Shown piece after piece: positions 30,757 through 39,237 of a stretch of DNA of 64,000 nucleotides (the first letter of the stretch is position 1; each line of letters opens with the position of its first letter). This DNA comes from DATKWD01 sp035529695 (GTDB taxonomy: Bacteria > Actinomycetota > Acidimicrobiia > Acidimicrobiales > Salinilacustritrichaceae): NCBI GenBank assembly GCA_035529695.1, contig DATKWD010000098.1:10300-74299 (forward strand). The letters run 5' to 3'. A model generated the notes under the pieces. It worked only from the letters and a program-made list of their open reading frames with translations. It did no database searches and was not told where the DNA came from. The translations under genes and the position numbers were made by a program.

Positions 30757-31806
30757 TCAGAACGCCACCTTCAGGATGCCGGTCGCTGCGATGTTGACGA
30801 GGCTGATCGGGATGAGGATCTTCCACGCGAACTGCTGGAGCTGATCTTCCCTCAGGCGGGGGTAGGTGAAGCGAATGAAGAAGATCAGCCCACCGATGAT
30901 CAGCATCTTCGAGAGCATGACGAGCGGGCCGATGACGTTCATGATGTTGTCGCCGGGATCGACGCCGATCAGGTCGTGGACGAACGGGGGCATCGCCCAG
31001 CCGCCCATGAAGAGCGTGGCCGCCACCGCACCCAACGCGCCGGCCGAGGCGAACTCGCCGATGAAGAACAACAGGAACCGAAGGCCCGAGTACTCGGTCA
31101 TGTAGCCGGTCACCAGCTCGGACTCGGCGATCGGCATGTCGAACGGGGTCTGGGTGAGCTCAGCCTGCGTGGCGATGAGGAAGATCACCAAGCCGACCAT
31201 CTGAGTGATGAAGAACGGGTTGCCGAACCCACCGAAGCCGAAGATCTCGCCGTCGTACTGAGCGGCGACGATGCCCTGCATGTTGAGGGTGCCGGCCTGG
31301 ATGACCACCCCGACCACGGCGAGCACGAGGGGAAGCTCGTAGGCGATCAGCTGACCTGCGGCGCGAAGGGCGCCCAGCAGCGAGAACTTGCTGGCCGACG
31401 ACCAGCCGGCGAGCAGGATGCCGATGACCCCGATGGAGCTGACGGCCATCACGTAGAAGATGCCGGTGTCGAAGTCGGTGAACACGGCGTCGGGACCGAA
31501 GGGAACCGCCGCGTAGACCAGCAGCACGGCGCCGACGACGAGGTAGGGCGCCGCCTTGAACATCGTGCGGTCGGCGCGTTCGGGAACGATGTCCTCCTTC
31601 TGGAGGAACTTGCCGACCTCGGCGAGCAGCTGCATCGAGCCGTACGGGCCGGCTTCCATGGGGCCGAGCCGGCTCTGCATGAAGCTGACCATCTTGAACA
31701 GGAACAAGTAGACGAAGGTCCCTGCGGGAAGCAGCACGGCCACCAGGATCCCGACGGACCGAAGCACCGACTCCTGCCAATAGGCCAATTCGAGCCCGAG
31801 CATCAT
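30757..31806 (-). CDS. nuoH: NADH-quinone oxidoreductase subunit H, nuo1 copy
   Basis: This 349-residue, eight-helix subunit forms the quinone chamber with NuoB and NuoD. The segments SRLGPMEAGPYGSMQLLAEV, FKAAPYLV and ELTQTPFDMPIAESELVTGY (quinone-site loop) are present. ATG 31806 overlaps the stop of the upstream 74-codon spacer frame (ATGATG); the next codon is also ATG. Confidence 0.96.
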   Translation of the reverse strand: MMLGLELAYWQESVLRSVGILVAVLLPAGTFVYLFLFKMVSFMQSRLGPMEAGPYGSMQLLAEVGKFLQKEDIVPERADRTMFKAAPYLVVGAVLLVYAAVPFGPDAVFTDFDTGIFYVMAVSSIGVIGILLAGWSSASKFSLLGALRAAGQLIAYELPLVLAVVGVVIQAGTLNMQGIVAAQYDGEIFGFGGFGNPFFITQMVGLVIFLIATQAELTQTPFDMPIAESELVTGYMTEYSGLRFLLFFIGEFASAGALGAVAATLFMGGWAMPPFVHDLIGVDPGDNIMNVIGPLVMLSKMLIIGGLIFFIRFTYPRLREDQLQQFAWKILIPISLVNIAATGILKVAF

Positions 31807-32027
31807 GCGAAGGCCGCCAAGGCAGGGTGGCGTGGCGCGCGCAGCAGAGAAGCCAAGCGCAACCGGAGCACGGCGGGGGTCTGGGGGCGGAGGCTTGCCG
31901 GAGCCACCGGTGTCTGCGACTCGACGAAGTCGTGCGCAGACCGAGGGAAGTCAGCCGTCAGACTGCCCGCGAGAACTCGGCTGAGCGGAGCGAGCGCCAG
32001 CGAGCGAGCGATACCGAAAACCATCAT
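31803..32027 (-). CDS. Spacer open frame between nuoD1 and nuoH1 (74 codons), repeat B2
   Basis: The ATG at 32027 overlaps the nuoD1 TGA (CGATGATG), and the TGA at 31803 overlaps the nuoH1 ATG (GCATGATG). ATGATG occurs at both ends. The predicted peptide is Arg/Pro/Leu-rich, with the segment SRVLAGSLTA…SAHDFVESQT shared with the 63-codon frame in the next spacer. It is either a small protein family specific to this operon or a by-product of repeat B kept open to couple translation. Confidence 0.4.
   Translation of the reverse strand: MMVFGIARSLALAPLSRVLAGSLTADFPRSAHDFVESQTPVAPASLRPQTPAVLRLRLASLLRAPRHPALAAFA
31912..31993 (-). repeat. Dispersed repeat family B, copy B2
   Basis: The hairpin (31912–31941) differs from B1 at one base of the 3' side, and the block GAGAACTCGGCTGAGCGGAG follows at the same distance. 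Outside this core the two spacers differ, though both have a G-rich segment on the promoter-distal side. Confidence 0.8.
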
Positions 32028-33205
32028 CGGTCGATGTCTCCGAGGATGAAGTAGAGGCTGGCGAGAATGGTGACGATGTCGGGGACGTAGACACCCTTGA
32101 GCAACCAGGGTGTGATGCTCATGTTCGAGAAGCTGGCTGTGCGGATCTTGACCCGGTACGGACCGAGGTCGCCCTTGCTGATCACGTGGAAGCCCATCTC
32201 GCCGAGCGGGTTCTCGGTGAAGACATAAGCCTCACCGGCCGGCACCTTGATGATGCGGGGCACCTTGGCCATGATCGGCCCGGCGGGCATGCCGTCGCAC
32301 ATCTGGTCGCACATGTGGCTGGCTTCGCGGGTTTCCTGGAGTCGGACCCAGAATCGGCTGTAGCTGTCGCCGTCGGGGTGGGTCCAGACCTTCCAGTCGA
32401 GGTCGTCGTAGCAGAGACCGACGTTGTTGTCGCGCCGGATGTCCCAGTCGACACCGGACGCCCGGAGGTTGGCACCCGAGAGGCCGTACGACAGCGCCGT
32501 CTCGGGCGGGATGACCCCGATCCCCCTGGTTCGTTCGTTGAAGATGACGTTGCCGAGCAGCAGGTCTTCCATCTGGTCGCAGAAGCTGCGGACCCGCTTC
32601 ATGGCGGCCTTGGTGTCGTCGAACCAGCCCTTGGGCAGGTCGTCCTTCACCCCACCGATGCGGTCGAAGTTCGGATGGAACCGTCCACCGGTCGCGGCCT
32701 CGATCTGGTTGAGGACGAACTCGCGATCGCGAAACGCGTAGAACGCAGGGGTGACGGCGCCGAGCTGAAGCGCCATGTCGCCGAGGAACAACACGATGTG
32801 CGCGACGCGGCCCATCTCGAACAAGAGCGTGCGGATCCACTTCGCACGTTCGGGGGCTTCGACCTCCATGAGCTGCTCGGCGGCGAGGATGAACGGCACC
32901 TCGTTGGCGAAGCTGCCGAGCCAGTCGATCCGGTTGACCAGCGTCGTGACCTGGGGATAGGTGCGGACCTCGGTGAGCTTCTCGTAGCCGCGGTGCATGT
33001 AGCCCATGATCGGCTGGGCCCAGAGCACCTGTTCGCCGTCGAGCTTGGCGACGATGCGCAGTGTGCCGTGGGTGGCGGGGTGCTGCGGACCGAGGTTGAG
33101 CGTCATGCCCTCGTCGGTCTCGATCTCGAGGTTCACCCGGGCGTCAGCCAGTTGGCCGGCCACGTAGGCGGCCTGCTGACCTTCGGACAGCGCGGTGTCA
33201 GTCAT
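32024..33205 (-). CDS. nuoD: NADH-quinone oxidoreductase subunit D, nuo1 copy
   Basis: This 393-residue 49-kDa-type subunit forms the quinone site with NuoB. It has LNLGPQHPATHGTLRI at about residues 35–50 (with the quinone-site His), MHRGYEKL, and a C-terminal LASLYFILGDIDR typical of the family. ATG 33205 overlaps the stop of a 29-codon spacer frame (ATGA). It is shorter than the nuo2 copy, which has about 60 extra N-terminal residues. Confidence 0.96.
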   Translation of the reverse strand: MTDTALSEGQQAAYVAGQLADARVNLEIETDEGMTLNLGPQHPATHGTLRIVAKLDGEQVLWAQPIMGYMHRGYEKLTEVRTYPQVTTLVNRIDWLGSFANEVPFILAAEQLMEVEAPERAKWIRTLLFEMGRVAHIVLFLGDMALQLGAVTPAFYAFRDREFVLNQIEAATGGRFHPNFDRIGGVKDDLPKGWFDDTKAAMKRVRSFCDQMEDLLLGNVIFNERTRGIGVIPPETALSYGLSGANLRASGVDWDIRRDNNVGLCYDDLDWKVWTHPDGDSYSRFWVRLQETREASHMCDQMCDGMPAGPIMAKVPRIIKVPAGEAYVFTENPLGEMGFHVISKGDLGPYRVKIRTASFSNMSITPWLLKGVYVPDIVTILASLYFILGDIDR

Positions 33206-33291
33206 GCTGAGTGCACCTTCAGCAACCGCACGTGTCCGCGAGGCTGCTCCGGTTGCCGGCTCCGCAACGTCATCGGGCCGGTCTCACTCAT
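33202..33291 (-). CDS. Spacer open frame between nuoC1 and nuoD1 (29 codons)
   Basis: ATG 33291 overlaps the last codons of nuoC1 and the frame ends in TGA overlapping the nuoD1 ATG. The sequence at the left junction (ATGAGTGAGACC) matches the nuoD1 start (ATGACTGACACC) at ten of twelve bases. No repeat A or B sequence was recognised in it. Confidence 0.3.
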   Translation of the reverse strand: MSETGPMTLRSRQPEQPRGHVRLLKVHSA

Positions 33292-33994
33292 TCTCGGCCT
33301 CGTCGGTTGCTTCATCGGCCTCGTCCTCGTCCGGCATGGGTTCGACGTCGACGATCCCGGGCCAGGGCTTCACGATGCGCGCCACGAGCGGGAAGTCCTT
33401 GCGCAACGGATGGCCCTCGAATCCTGAGGGAAGGTAGATGTTCTCGAGGTACGGGTGCCCGTCGAAGGTGATGCCGAACATCTCGTGGGTCTCGCGCTCG
33501 TGCCAGTTGGCTCCGGCGTACGCGCCGATCCAGGTCTCGGCCCGGAGATCGTCGTCGGGGAGGTCGGCCCTGAGGTGCACTCCGACCTTCCGGTCGACGT
33601 CGAACACGCGGGCGATCAGCTGGAAGCGGGTCTCGCCGCCGGTGAACCCCTGCTCGATGGTTCCCGAGGGGAGATCACCGCTGCCGATCCCGCCGTCGAC
33701 GAATGAATCTTCGTAACGGCCGTAGGGCGAGGGCAGCCAGTCGACCGCTGACAGGAAGTCGAAGAAGCGGTAGCCGAGTTGTCGGGCCACCATGGCAGCG
33801 CGGGCCCAGTCGTCGCGACCCACCCGAACGAACAGGTCGCGGTGAGGCACGAGGTGGCTGGCCACGAGCGAATCACCGAGCTTGTCGGCCAGTTCGGCCA
33901 GCAGCCCCTCACGCAACGTGTCGGGCGCGGTTGTCTCCTCGGCAGCTGTTTCGTCCGAAATCGGCTCGGTGTCAGTCGACGACAAGGGGATCAC
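33284..33994 (-). CDS. nuoC: NADH-quinone oxidoreductase subunit C, nuo1 copy
   Basis: This 236-residue 30-kDa-type subunit has FFDFLSAVDWLP, the ERETHEMFGITFDGHPYL signature at about residues 168–185 and HPLRKDFPL. About 60 N-terminal residues and an acidic C-terminal tail lie outside the domain. GTG 33994 overlaps the nuoB1 coding end by 23 bases with GGCGAGG upstream. Confidence 0.95.
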   Translation of the reverse strand: MIPLSSTDTEPISDETAAEETTAPDTLREGLLAELADKLGDSLVASHLVPHRDLFVRVGRDDWARAAMVARQLGYRFFDFLSAVDWLPSPYGRYEDSFVDGGIGSGDLPSGTIEQGFTGGETRFQLIARVFDVDRKVGVHLRADLPDDDLRAETWIGAYAGANWHERETHEMFGITFDGHPYLENIYLPSGFEGHPLRKDFPLVARIVKPWPGIVDVEPMPDEDEADEATDEAENE

Positions 33995-34472
33995 CTCGCC
34001 AACGAGCCGCAGGATCTTCGTTCAAAATGCGCTCCTGGAGGAGCACGATGCCCTCGAGCAGGGCTTCGGGCCGCGGTGGGCAGCCCGGGATGTAGACATC
34101 GACCGGGATCACCTGGTCGACGCCCTTGGTCACCGAGTAGCTGTCCCAGTACGGGCCACCACAGTTGGCACACGAGCCCATGCTGATGACGTACTTCGGA
34201 TCGGGCATCTGCTCGTAGAGGCGTCGGATGGCAGGCACCATCTTGTCGGTGACGGTGCCGGACACACACATGAGGTCGGCCTGACGTGGACTGGCCGGCA
34301 GGGGGATGACCCCGAGACGCATGACGTCGTAGCGGGGCGAGCCGAGGGCGGCGCCCATCTCGATGGCACAACACGCAAGGCCCCACTGATACATCCAGAG
34401 GGAGTACTTGCGCGACACGTTGAGCAGCTTGGTCAGCGGCTTCGGCAGTTTGCCGCTCTCGACGAGGCCCAT
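33972..34472 (-). CDS. nuoB: NADH-quinone oxidoreductase subunit B, nuo1 copy
   Basis: This 166-residue subunit carries cluster N2, the electron donor to quinone. The ligands are in GLACCAIEMG, GSCANCGG and PGCPPRPEALL. ATG 34472 is 17 bases past the nuoA1 stop. It has an additional Cys in GSCANC compared with the nuo2 copy (GVCASS). Confidence 0.96.
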   Translation of the reverse strand: MGLVESGKLPKPLTKLLNVSRKYSLWMYQWGLACCAIEMGAALGSPRYDVMRLGVIPLPASPRQADLMCVSGTVTDKMVPAIRRLYEQMPDPKYVISMGSCANCGGPYWDSYSVTKGVDQVIPVDVYIPGCPPRPEALLEGIVLLQERILNEDPAARWRGDPLVVD

Positions 34473-34489
34473 TCAGCGGTGCTTTCCGG

Positions 34490-34867
34490 TCAGATCCAAC
34501 GCAGCACGCCCTTGCGCCACGCGTAGACGAGGCCGAGGGCGAGGATCGCGATGAACACGAGCATTTCGACGAGGCCGAAGACCCCGTAGGCCTCGAGCCG
34601 GGTGGCCCAAGGAAAGATGAAGACTGCCTCGACGTCGAACATGACGAACAGCAACGCGAAGATGTAATAACGGACGTTCGACTGGCCCCACATGCTGCCG
34701 ACCGGGTCGACGCCCGACTCGTAGTTCACGTACTTCTGGGCTTGGGGCCGTGAAGGGCGAATGAGGCTTCCGAGGCCGAGCACACCTGCGATCAGGGCGA
34801 CTGCGACACCGCCGAATATGGCCACGGTGAGGTAGTCGCGGAGGAAATCCGACACGGCGGCGAACAC
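34490..34867 (-). CDS. nuoA: NADH-quinone oxidoreductase subunit A, nuo1 copy
   Basis: This 125-residue, three-helix subunit has the loop YVNYESGVDPVGSMWGQSNV, in which the usual loop Cys is Val, followed by RYYIFALLFVMFDVEAVFIFPWA. GTG 34867 is the likely start; GTG 34855 is possible. It is the first nuo1 gene. The 59 bases to the upstream deacetylase leave little room for a promoter, so read-through from the deacetylase or corA is possible. Confidence 0.93.
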   Translation of the reverse strand: MFAAVSDFLRDYLTVAIFGGVAVALIAGVLGLGSLIRPSRPQAQKYVNYESGVDPVGSMWGQSNVRYYIFALLFVMFDVEAVFIFPWATRLEAYGVFGLVEMLVFIAILALGLVYAWRKGVLRWI

Positions 34868-34926
34868 TAGTGAAGCCCTGAACAAGCGGCCAACCCTCGG
34901 TCGTCTTCGAGCCTCGGGCGCCTCGA

Positions 34927-35565
34927 TCAGGTCGTGACGATGCCTCGCAGGTCGCCGGGATGCCCCCACTTGATCGGGAGCACCTCGTCGGGAAAGTCCT
35001 GAACGAACTCGCCACCGACCGCCCGGACTCCGTCGATGAAGCGGTCGAGGTGGGCCATCCCGCCAGTCGGCTGGTCGTGGACGACGACGACGGCTTGCTC
35101 GAGGCGGGCGACGTCGTGCAGCGCCGTCTCGACCCAGGCGAACGGGTGCTCCCAGTCATGGGGTACGCAGTTCCACAGCACGCAGGTGTAGCCACCGCGC
35201 TCCAGCAGGTCGACGGCCGCCCTGCTCAGCAACTTCGCATTCACGTGGCCGCCTTCACCGAAGGGTCTGAAGAACCGGTCGGGATGCCTGAGATCGCCGA
35301 TGAGGTCCTGCGTTCGTTCGATCTCGACCTCGGCGTACTCGGCGCTCGTGTCGACACCAAGCGGGATCGAGTGAGTCATCGTGTGATTCCCGATCCAGTG
35401 ACCCTCGGCGTGGGCCCGCTCGGCGAGTTGGCGTCCGCCGTCCGCCGTCAACCGATCGCCCACGACGAAGAACGTGGCCTTGACGTCCCGATCCGACAAG
35501 ACGTCGAGCACCGCCGGGGTGACGTCGGGATGCGGACCGTTGTCGAAGGTCAGGGTGACCAGCAC
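34927..35565 (-). CDS. Polysaccharide deacetylase (NodB-type)
   Basis: This 212-residue carbohydrate esterase family 4 domain removes N- or O-acetyl groups from a glycan, possibly peptidoglycan. Motif 1 is TFDNGPHPDVTPAVLDVL (DN in place of the usual DD), motif 2 is GNHTMTHS with the two metal His, and motif 3 is FFRPFGEGG. No signal peptide is evident, so it appears cytoplasmic. The start is GTG 35565. It lies between corA and nuoA1, all on one strand. Confidence 0.88.
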   Translation of the reverse strand: MLVTLTFDNGPHPDVTPAVLDVLSDRDVKATFFVVGDRLTADGGRQLAERAHAEGHWIGNHTMTHSIPLGVDTSAEYAEVEIERTQDLIGDLRHPDRFFRPFGEGGHVNAKLLSRAAVDLLERGGYTCVLWNCVPHDWEHPFAWVETALHDVARLEQAVVVVHDQPTGGMAHLDRFIDGVRAVGGEFVQDFPDEVLPIKWGHPGDLRGIVTT

Positions 35566-35593
35566 GGCGCTCAGTCTCGCGCTTTTCGGCGAA

Positions 35594-36676
35594 TCACTCT
35601 TCGTCGTCGCCGTTCGAGCCGGAAGGCGACCGCACGACCGTGCCGACAGCCCGCACCGGCAGGACCGCCATCGACGCCATACCTCGACCGACACGACTTG
35701 TGCCTCGTGTGAGCGTGCTGAGCTTGGGTCCCCCGATGAAGCCCCGCCGCACGAAGTAGAGGTAGAGGCCCAGGGCGACGACGGCCATCGCGGCCAGCAC
35801 GATGAAATAGGCGGCCGGATTCTCGAGCTCGGGCATGTTCGCGAAGTTCATCCCGTAGATCCCGGCGATGAGCGACAGCGGGAGCACGATGGCCGAGAAC
35901 ACCGTGAGCACCTTCATCACCTCGTTCATCTGCTCGGCAGCCGCGGCGCGGTAGGTGTCGAGAACGGTGGCCAGCAGCCCGTGAGCCGCGTCGAGGCTCT
36001 CGATCAGACGGGTGTGGTGATCGAGCGCGTCCGACAGCTCTCGCTGGGCCCTCGGACCGAGTTCGTCCAGACGCGCGGCCATGAGCAGAGCGCTTCTCTG
36101 CGGACCGAGCACCCGGCGGAGGGTCGAGACCTCGCGCCGCAGCACCTGGACGTCGGCGAGGATCGTCGGGTCGCCTTCGATGGCTTGATCCTCGAGGTCG
36201 AGTATCCGTTGATCGAGTCCGTCGAGCAGCGGGAGGAAGCGCTCGCCGCTGAACTCGATGATCCGGGCCATCAGATGATCAGGACCCTCGAGCTCAAAGC
36301 GTCGATGACAGGAGCGTTCGAAGACATGGTCGACGGCGAGCAAGGGCTCGTCATGCACGGTCAACAGCCAGTTCGGGCCGAGCACGAGGTCGATCTCGAC
36401 CGTGCGCACCTGGGTGTCGTCGTTGGCGAGGCCGTGGGTCACGACCACGATATGGCTGTCGAGGTCGTCGACCTTCGGGAACTGCGCCTCGTCGCCGAGG
36501 TCGGCCCGGGTCAGCCGGTCCAGATCGAACTCACGGCACAGCCGGTCGATGTCGTCGTCGGTCGGATCGAGCACGTCGAGCCAGACCCAGCCGTCGCCGC
36601 GGCGCTCGCTCATCTCGGAGGGGTCGACGTCGATCTTCCGTGACCCGTCGGCCGCAGCGTGAAACAGCCGATCCAT
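35594..36676 (-). CDS. corA: CorA-type magnesium/cobalt transporter
   Basis: This 360-residue protein has a large soluble N-terminal funnel domain, a long stalk helix, and two C-terminal membrane helices with the signature YGMNFANMPE at about residues 285–294. A basic tail of about 45 residues follows. ATG 36676 fits. The role is divalent-cation uptake; metal specificity (Mg2+, Co2+ or Zn2+ export) is not decided by sequence. Confidence 0.93.
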   Translation of the reverse strand: MDRLFHAAADGSRKIDVDPSEMSERRGDGWVWLDVLDPTDDDIDRLCREFDLDRLTRADLGDEAQFPKVDDLDSHIVVVTHGLANDDTQVRTVEIDLVLGPNWLLTVHDEPLLAVDHVFERSCHRRFELEGPDHLMARIIEFSGERFLPLLDGLDQRILDLEDQAIEGDPTILADVQVLRREVSTLRRVLGPQRSALLMAARLDELGPRAQRELSDALDHHTRLIESLDAAHGLLATVLDTYRAAAAEQMNEVMKVLTVFSAIVLPLSLIAGIYGMNFANMPELENPAAYFIVLAAMAVVALGLYLYFVRRGFIGGPKLSTLTRGTSRVGRGMASMAVLPVRAVGTVVRSPSGSNGDDEE

Positions 36677-36995
36677 GCGAACCAGTGTGACGCCGGGATC
36701 CGCCGTGGGCGCGTCAATCGGCGGACCGAGCCGCCCTGCCCAGGGAGTTCAGGAGTTCGCGAGGGTCACCGGCCCGAACCACTCGTGCGCTCCGGGCCCA
36801 TGTTCTCGACGAGTGCGTGACCGGATGCGAGTCCGACCGACATCGCGGCTGACTTCGTCGGTCTCGGTGATCTGAAGGGAGGTCGGGCACGCCCCATGGT
36901 TTGAAACACTCGGTCGGTGTCGACGCCATGGTCACCGTCAGCGCCGACGGAGATCTCGACGACCTCGCTCGACGTGCTCTCCTGACGAAGCCGAG
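36677..36995. other. Intergenic region, no gene recognised
   Basis: These 319 bases lie between the corA start and the end of the recQ-like gene. Short frames are open on both strands but none has a plausible start, ribosome site or recognisable protein. The corA promoter should be here. No repeat of family A or B, tRNA or strong hairpin was seen. Confidence 0.5.
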
Positions 36996-39110
36996 TCACC
37001 TGGCTCGGAGGGCAAGGGGGAGGACGGCGTCGGCACCGGCCTCGGCCAGCAGAACCGAGGCGATGGTCATGGTCCAGCCCGACTGGATCTGATCGTCGAC
37101 GAGCAACACCGGACCCTCGGGAATCTCGACCGTCGGGTCGACAGCAATCCGTCCCCACACGTTGGCCACCTGATGGGCGCTGTTGGACTGATCGGCCTGC
37201 ACTCCCCCGCGATCGTCGACCCGCACCAGCGCACGCACCACGGGCATCTTGCCGGACTTCGACACGGTGTCGGCGACGACATCGATCAGCTGGTGATTCG
37301 AGCGCGATGGCATCGGGCAGATCCAGGTGGGGCGCTGGTCCCAGTCCCAGCGCCTGAGCACATCGATCAGGCCGCGGAGGATGGCGGGCGACAGCTCGCG
37401 CAAGGCGCCGTCGAGCAGCGCATCGACCTGGGCGCCGAGCGCCCCGTCGCCCACTCGGCTCAGGGCCCGGCCACGCCGGGCCTGGTGCTCGGGCTTGATC
37501 TTGCCCTTCGGTTCGTCGAGTCCGGACGGCCACTGCTTGCGTGGCTCGACGTCGACATCTGCGCCCGAGAGGTGACGACGGGCCTCCTCGACGAGGTCGA
37601 GGGTCGGCGCGACGACCGCATCGGAACCGAGGCACCGGTCACACCGGCCACAGTCGGAGGCCTCGGCATCGTCGAGCGACTCGCGGACGAAGCGCAGCCG
37701 ACACCCTCGGAGACCTGCGTAGGCCAGCATCTGCTCGGATTCCTCGCGACGAAGCGCTCGCAATCGATCAGCCTTGTCGTGGTCGTAGCGCCAATCGGGG
37801 TCGACGATCACCCAGCCCCCCTTGACTTTGGCGATGGCACCGTCGACTTCGAGGATCTTGAGCAGGGTCATGAGGCGAGTACGGCCGAGGTTCACCTCGG
37901 TCTCGAGGCGGTTGATGCTGGTGGCCGACGCGGTCGACAGCTGGGTGAGGACCTCCTGACAGGTCGACTCGGGCGGCAGGCTGACCTTCTCGAACCAGTT
38001 CCAGACCGCAGCGTCCTCGATCGGCCGGGGAACGGCGATGACCTCCGCCCGCTCGATGGCACGGCCGGCACGACCGATCTGCTGGTAGTACGCGACCGGC
38101 GTCGGGGGCAGGCCGAGGTGGACGCAGAACGCCATGTCACCCTTGTCGAACCCCATGCCGAGCGCGCTGGTGGCGACCAGCGCCTTCAGATCGTTGGCAC
38201 GGAGTCGGTCTTCGAGGCTCTCGCGCTCGCCCGGTTGGGTCGATCCGGTGTAGGCCTCGGCCGCGATCCCCCGCCGCTGCAGCCAAGCAGCAGTCCGCTC
38301 GGCCTGGTCGACGGTGAGGCAGTACACGATGCCTGATCCGTCGAGGCCCGGAACGGTTTCGGCCAGCCACGCCAGCCGCTCGGCATCGTCGGCCAGGTCG
38401 ACCACCGACAGGTGCAGGCTCGCGCGGTCGAGGCTGGTGCGCTGGACCAGGGTGCCGTCGCCCAACTGGGCCGCGACGTCGTCGGTCACCCGCTGATTGG
38501 CGGTGGCGGTCGTGGCCAGCACCGGGGTCCACGCCGGAAGGTCGTCGATGATCCGGCGCAGTCGCAGGTAGTCGGGGCGGAAGTCGTGACCCCAGTCGGA
38601 GATGCAGTGGGCCTCGTCGCACACCAGGGCCATTGGTTGGCTTCGGAGCAGATCGAACACCCGCTCTCTGAAACCGTCATTGGCCAGACGCTCGGGGCTG
38701 ATGAGCAGCAGATCGACGTCGCCGGCAGCGATGCGGACCTCGATCTCGTCCCAGTCGTCGGTGTTCGACGAGTTGATGGTCTCGGCGGTGAGGCCGAGGC
38801 GGCGAGCGGCGGCGACCTGGTCGCGCATCAACGCCAGCAGCGGTGAGACCACCAGCGTCGGTCCCCATCCCCGATCACGCAGCATCCGGGTGGCCGAGAA
38901 GTAGACGGCCGACTTGCCGAACCCGGTGCGGGCGACGAGCAGGGTCCGGCGTCGATCGGCCACGACCGCTTGGACCGCGGCCAGCTGTTCGGGCCGCGGC
39001 TCGGCGCCCCCGCCGGCCAGCGCGGCGATGTGCTGGCGCAACTCGGCCTCGACCTCGGCGTGGGTGGGTCGAGCCGGCTCGAGCAGCGTCGATGGGCGGG
39101 TGACGGTCAC
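36996..39110 (-). CDS. RecQ-type DNA helicase fused to a ComF-like phosphoribosyltransferase domain
   Basis: This protein is 704 residues. Residues about 45–380 are a superfamily 2 helicase with Walker A-type VARTGFGKSAVYF, motif II CDEAHCISDWGHDFRPDY, TATANQRV and the motif VI region QQIGRAGRAIERAE. A zinc-binding segment (CRLRFVRESL…CGRCDRC) lies at about 490–520. The last about 110 residues resemble the ComF/PRTase fold, with a QSNSAHQVANVWG block and the PRPP-loop-like VLLVDDQIQSGWTM. GTG 39110 is chosen as the start. RecQ proteins unwind recombination intermediates. The role of the PRTase-like domain is unknown. Confidence 0.9.
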   Translation of the reverse strand: MTVTRPSTLLEPARPTHAEVEAELRQHIAALAGGGAEPRPEQLAAVQAVVADRRRTLLVARTGFGKSAVYFSATRMLRDRGWGPTLVVSPLLALMRDQVAAARRLGLTAETINSSNTDDWDEIEVRIAAGDVDLLLISPERLANDGFRERVFDLLRSQPMALVCDEAHCISDWGHDFRPDYLRLRRIIDDLPAWTPVLATTATANQRVTDDVAAQLGDGTLVQRTSLDRASLHLSVVDLADDAERLAWLAETVPGLDGSGIVYCLTVDQAERTAAWLQRRGIAAEAYTGSTQPGERESLEDRLRANDLKALVATSALGMGFDKGDMAFCVHLGLPPTPVAYYQQIGRAGRAIERAEVIAVPRPIEDAAVWNWFEKVSLPPESTCQEVLTQLSTASATSINRLETEVNLGRTRLMTLLKILEVDGAIAKVKGGWVIVDPDWRYDHDKADRLRALRREESEQMLAYAGLRGCRLRFVRESLDDAEASDCGRCDRCLGSDAVVAPTLDLVEEARRHLSGADVDVEPRKQWPSGLDEPKGKIKPEHQARRGRALSRVGDGALGAQVDALLDGALRELSPAILRGLIDVLRRWDWDQRPTWICPMPSRSNHQLIDVVADTVSKSGKMPVVRALVRVDDRGGVQADQSNSAHQVANVWGRIAVDPTVEIPEGPVLLVDDQIQSGWTMTIASVLLAEAGADAVLPLALRAR

Positions 39111-39151
39111 GCACGCACCGTATCGACGGGGTCCGACAGCTTCGTCTGCAT

Positions 39152-39211
39152 CCCCGCATCTGTGGTGCAAATCGGACCGAATCGCGTTCATCTTCAACCA
39201 CAGATGCGGGG
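39152..39211. promoter_or_regulatory. 15-bp perfect inverted repeat in a divergent promoter region
   Basis: CCCCGCATCTGTGGT (39152–39166) and ACCACAGATGCGGGG (39197–39211) are exact complements separated by 30 bases. They sit between the divergently transcribed helicase (start 39110) and the F420-type oxidoreductase (start 39238). This could be a regulator-binding pair, a hairpin in the oxidoreductase leader, or the ends of a decayed small element. Confidence 0.55.
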
Positions 39212-39237
39212 AGTTGGTGGTGGCTTAGGGTTGCGGG

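Noticed and set aside
33205..33284. NuoCD fusion
   Set aside because: nuoC and nuoD are separate in both loci, each with its own stop and start; only a spacer frame lies between them.
36714..36935. A 73-codon minus-strand frame between corA and the helicase
   Set aside because: No ribosome site, no recognisable domain and no partner; considered a chance open frame.
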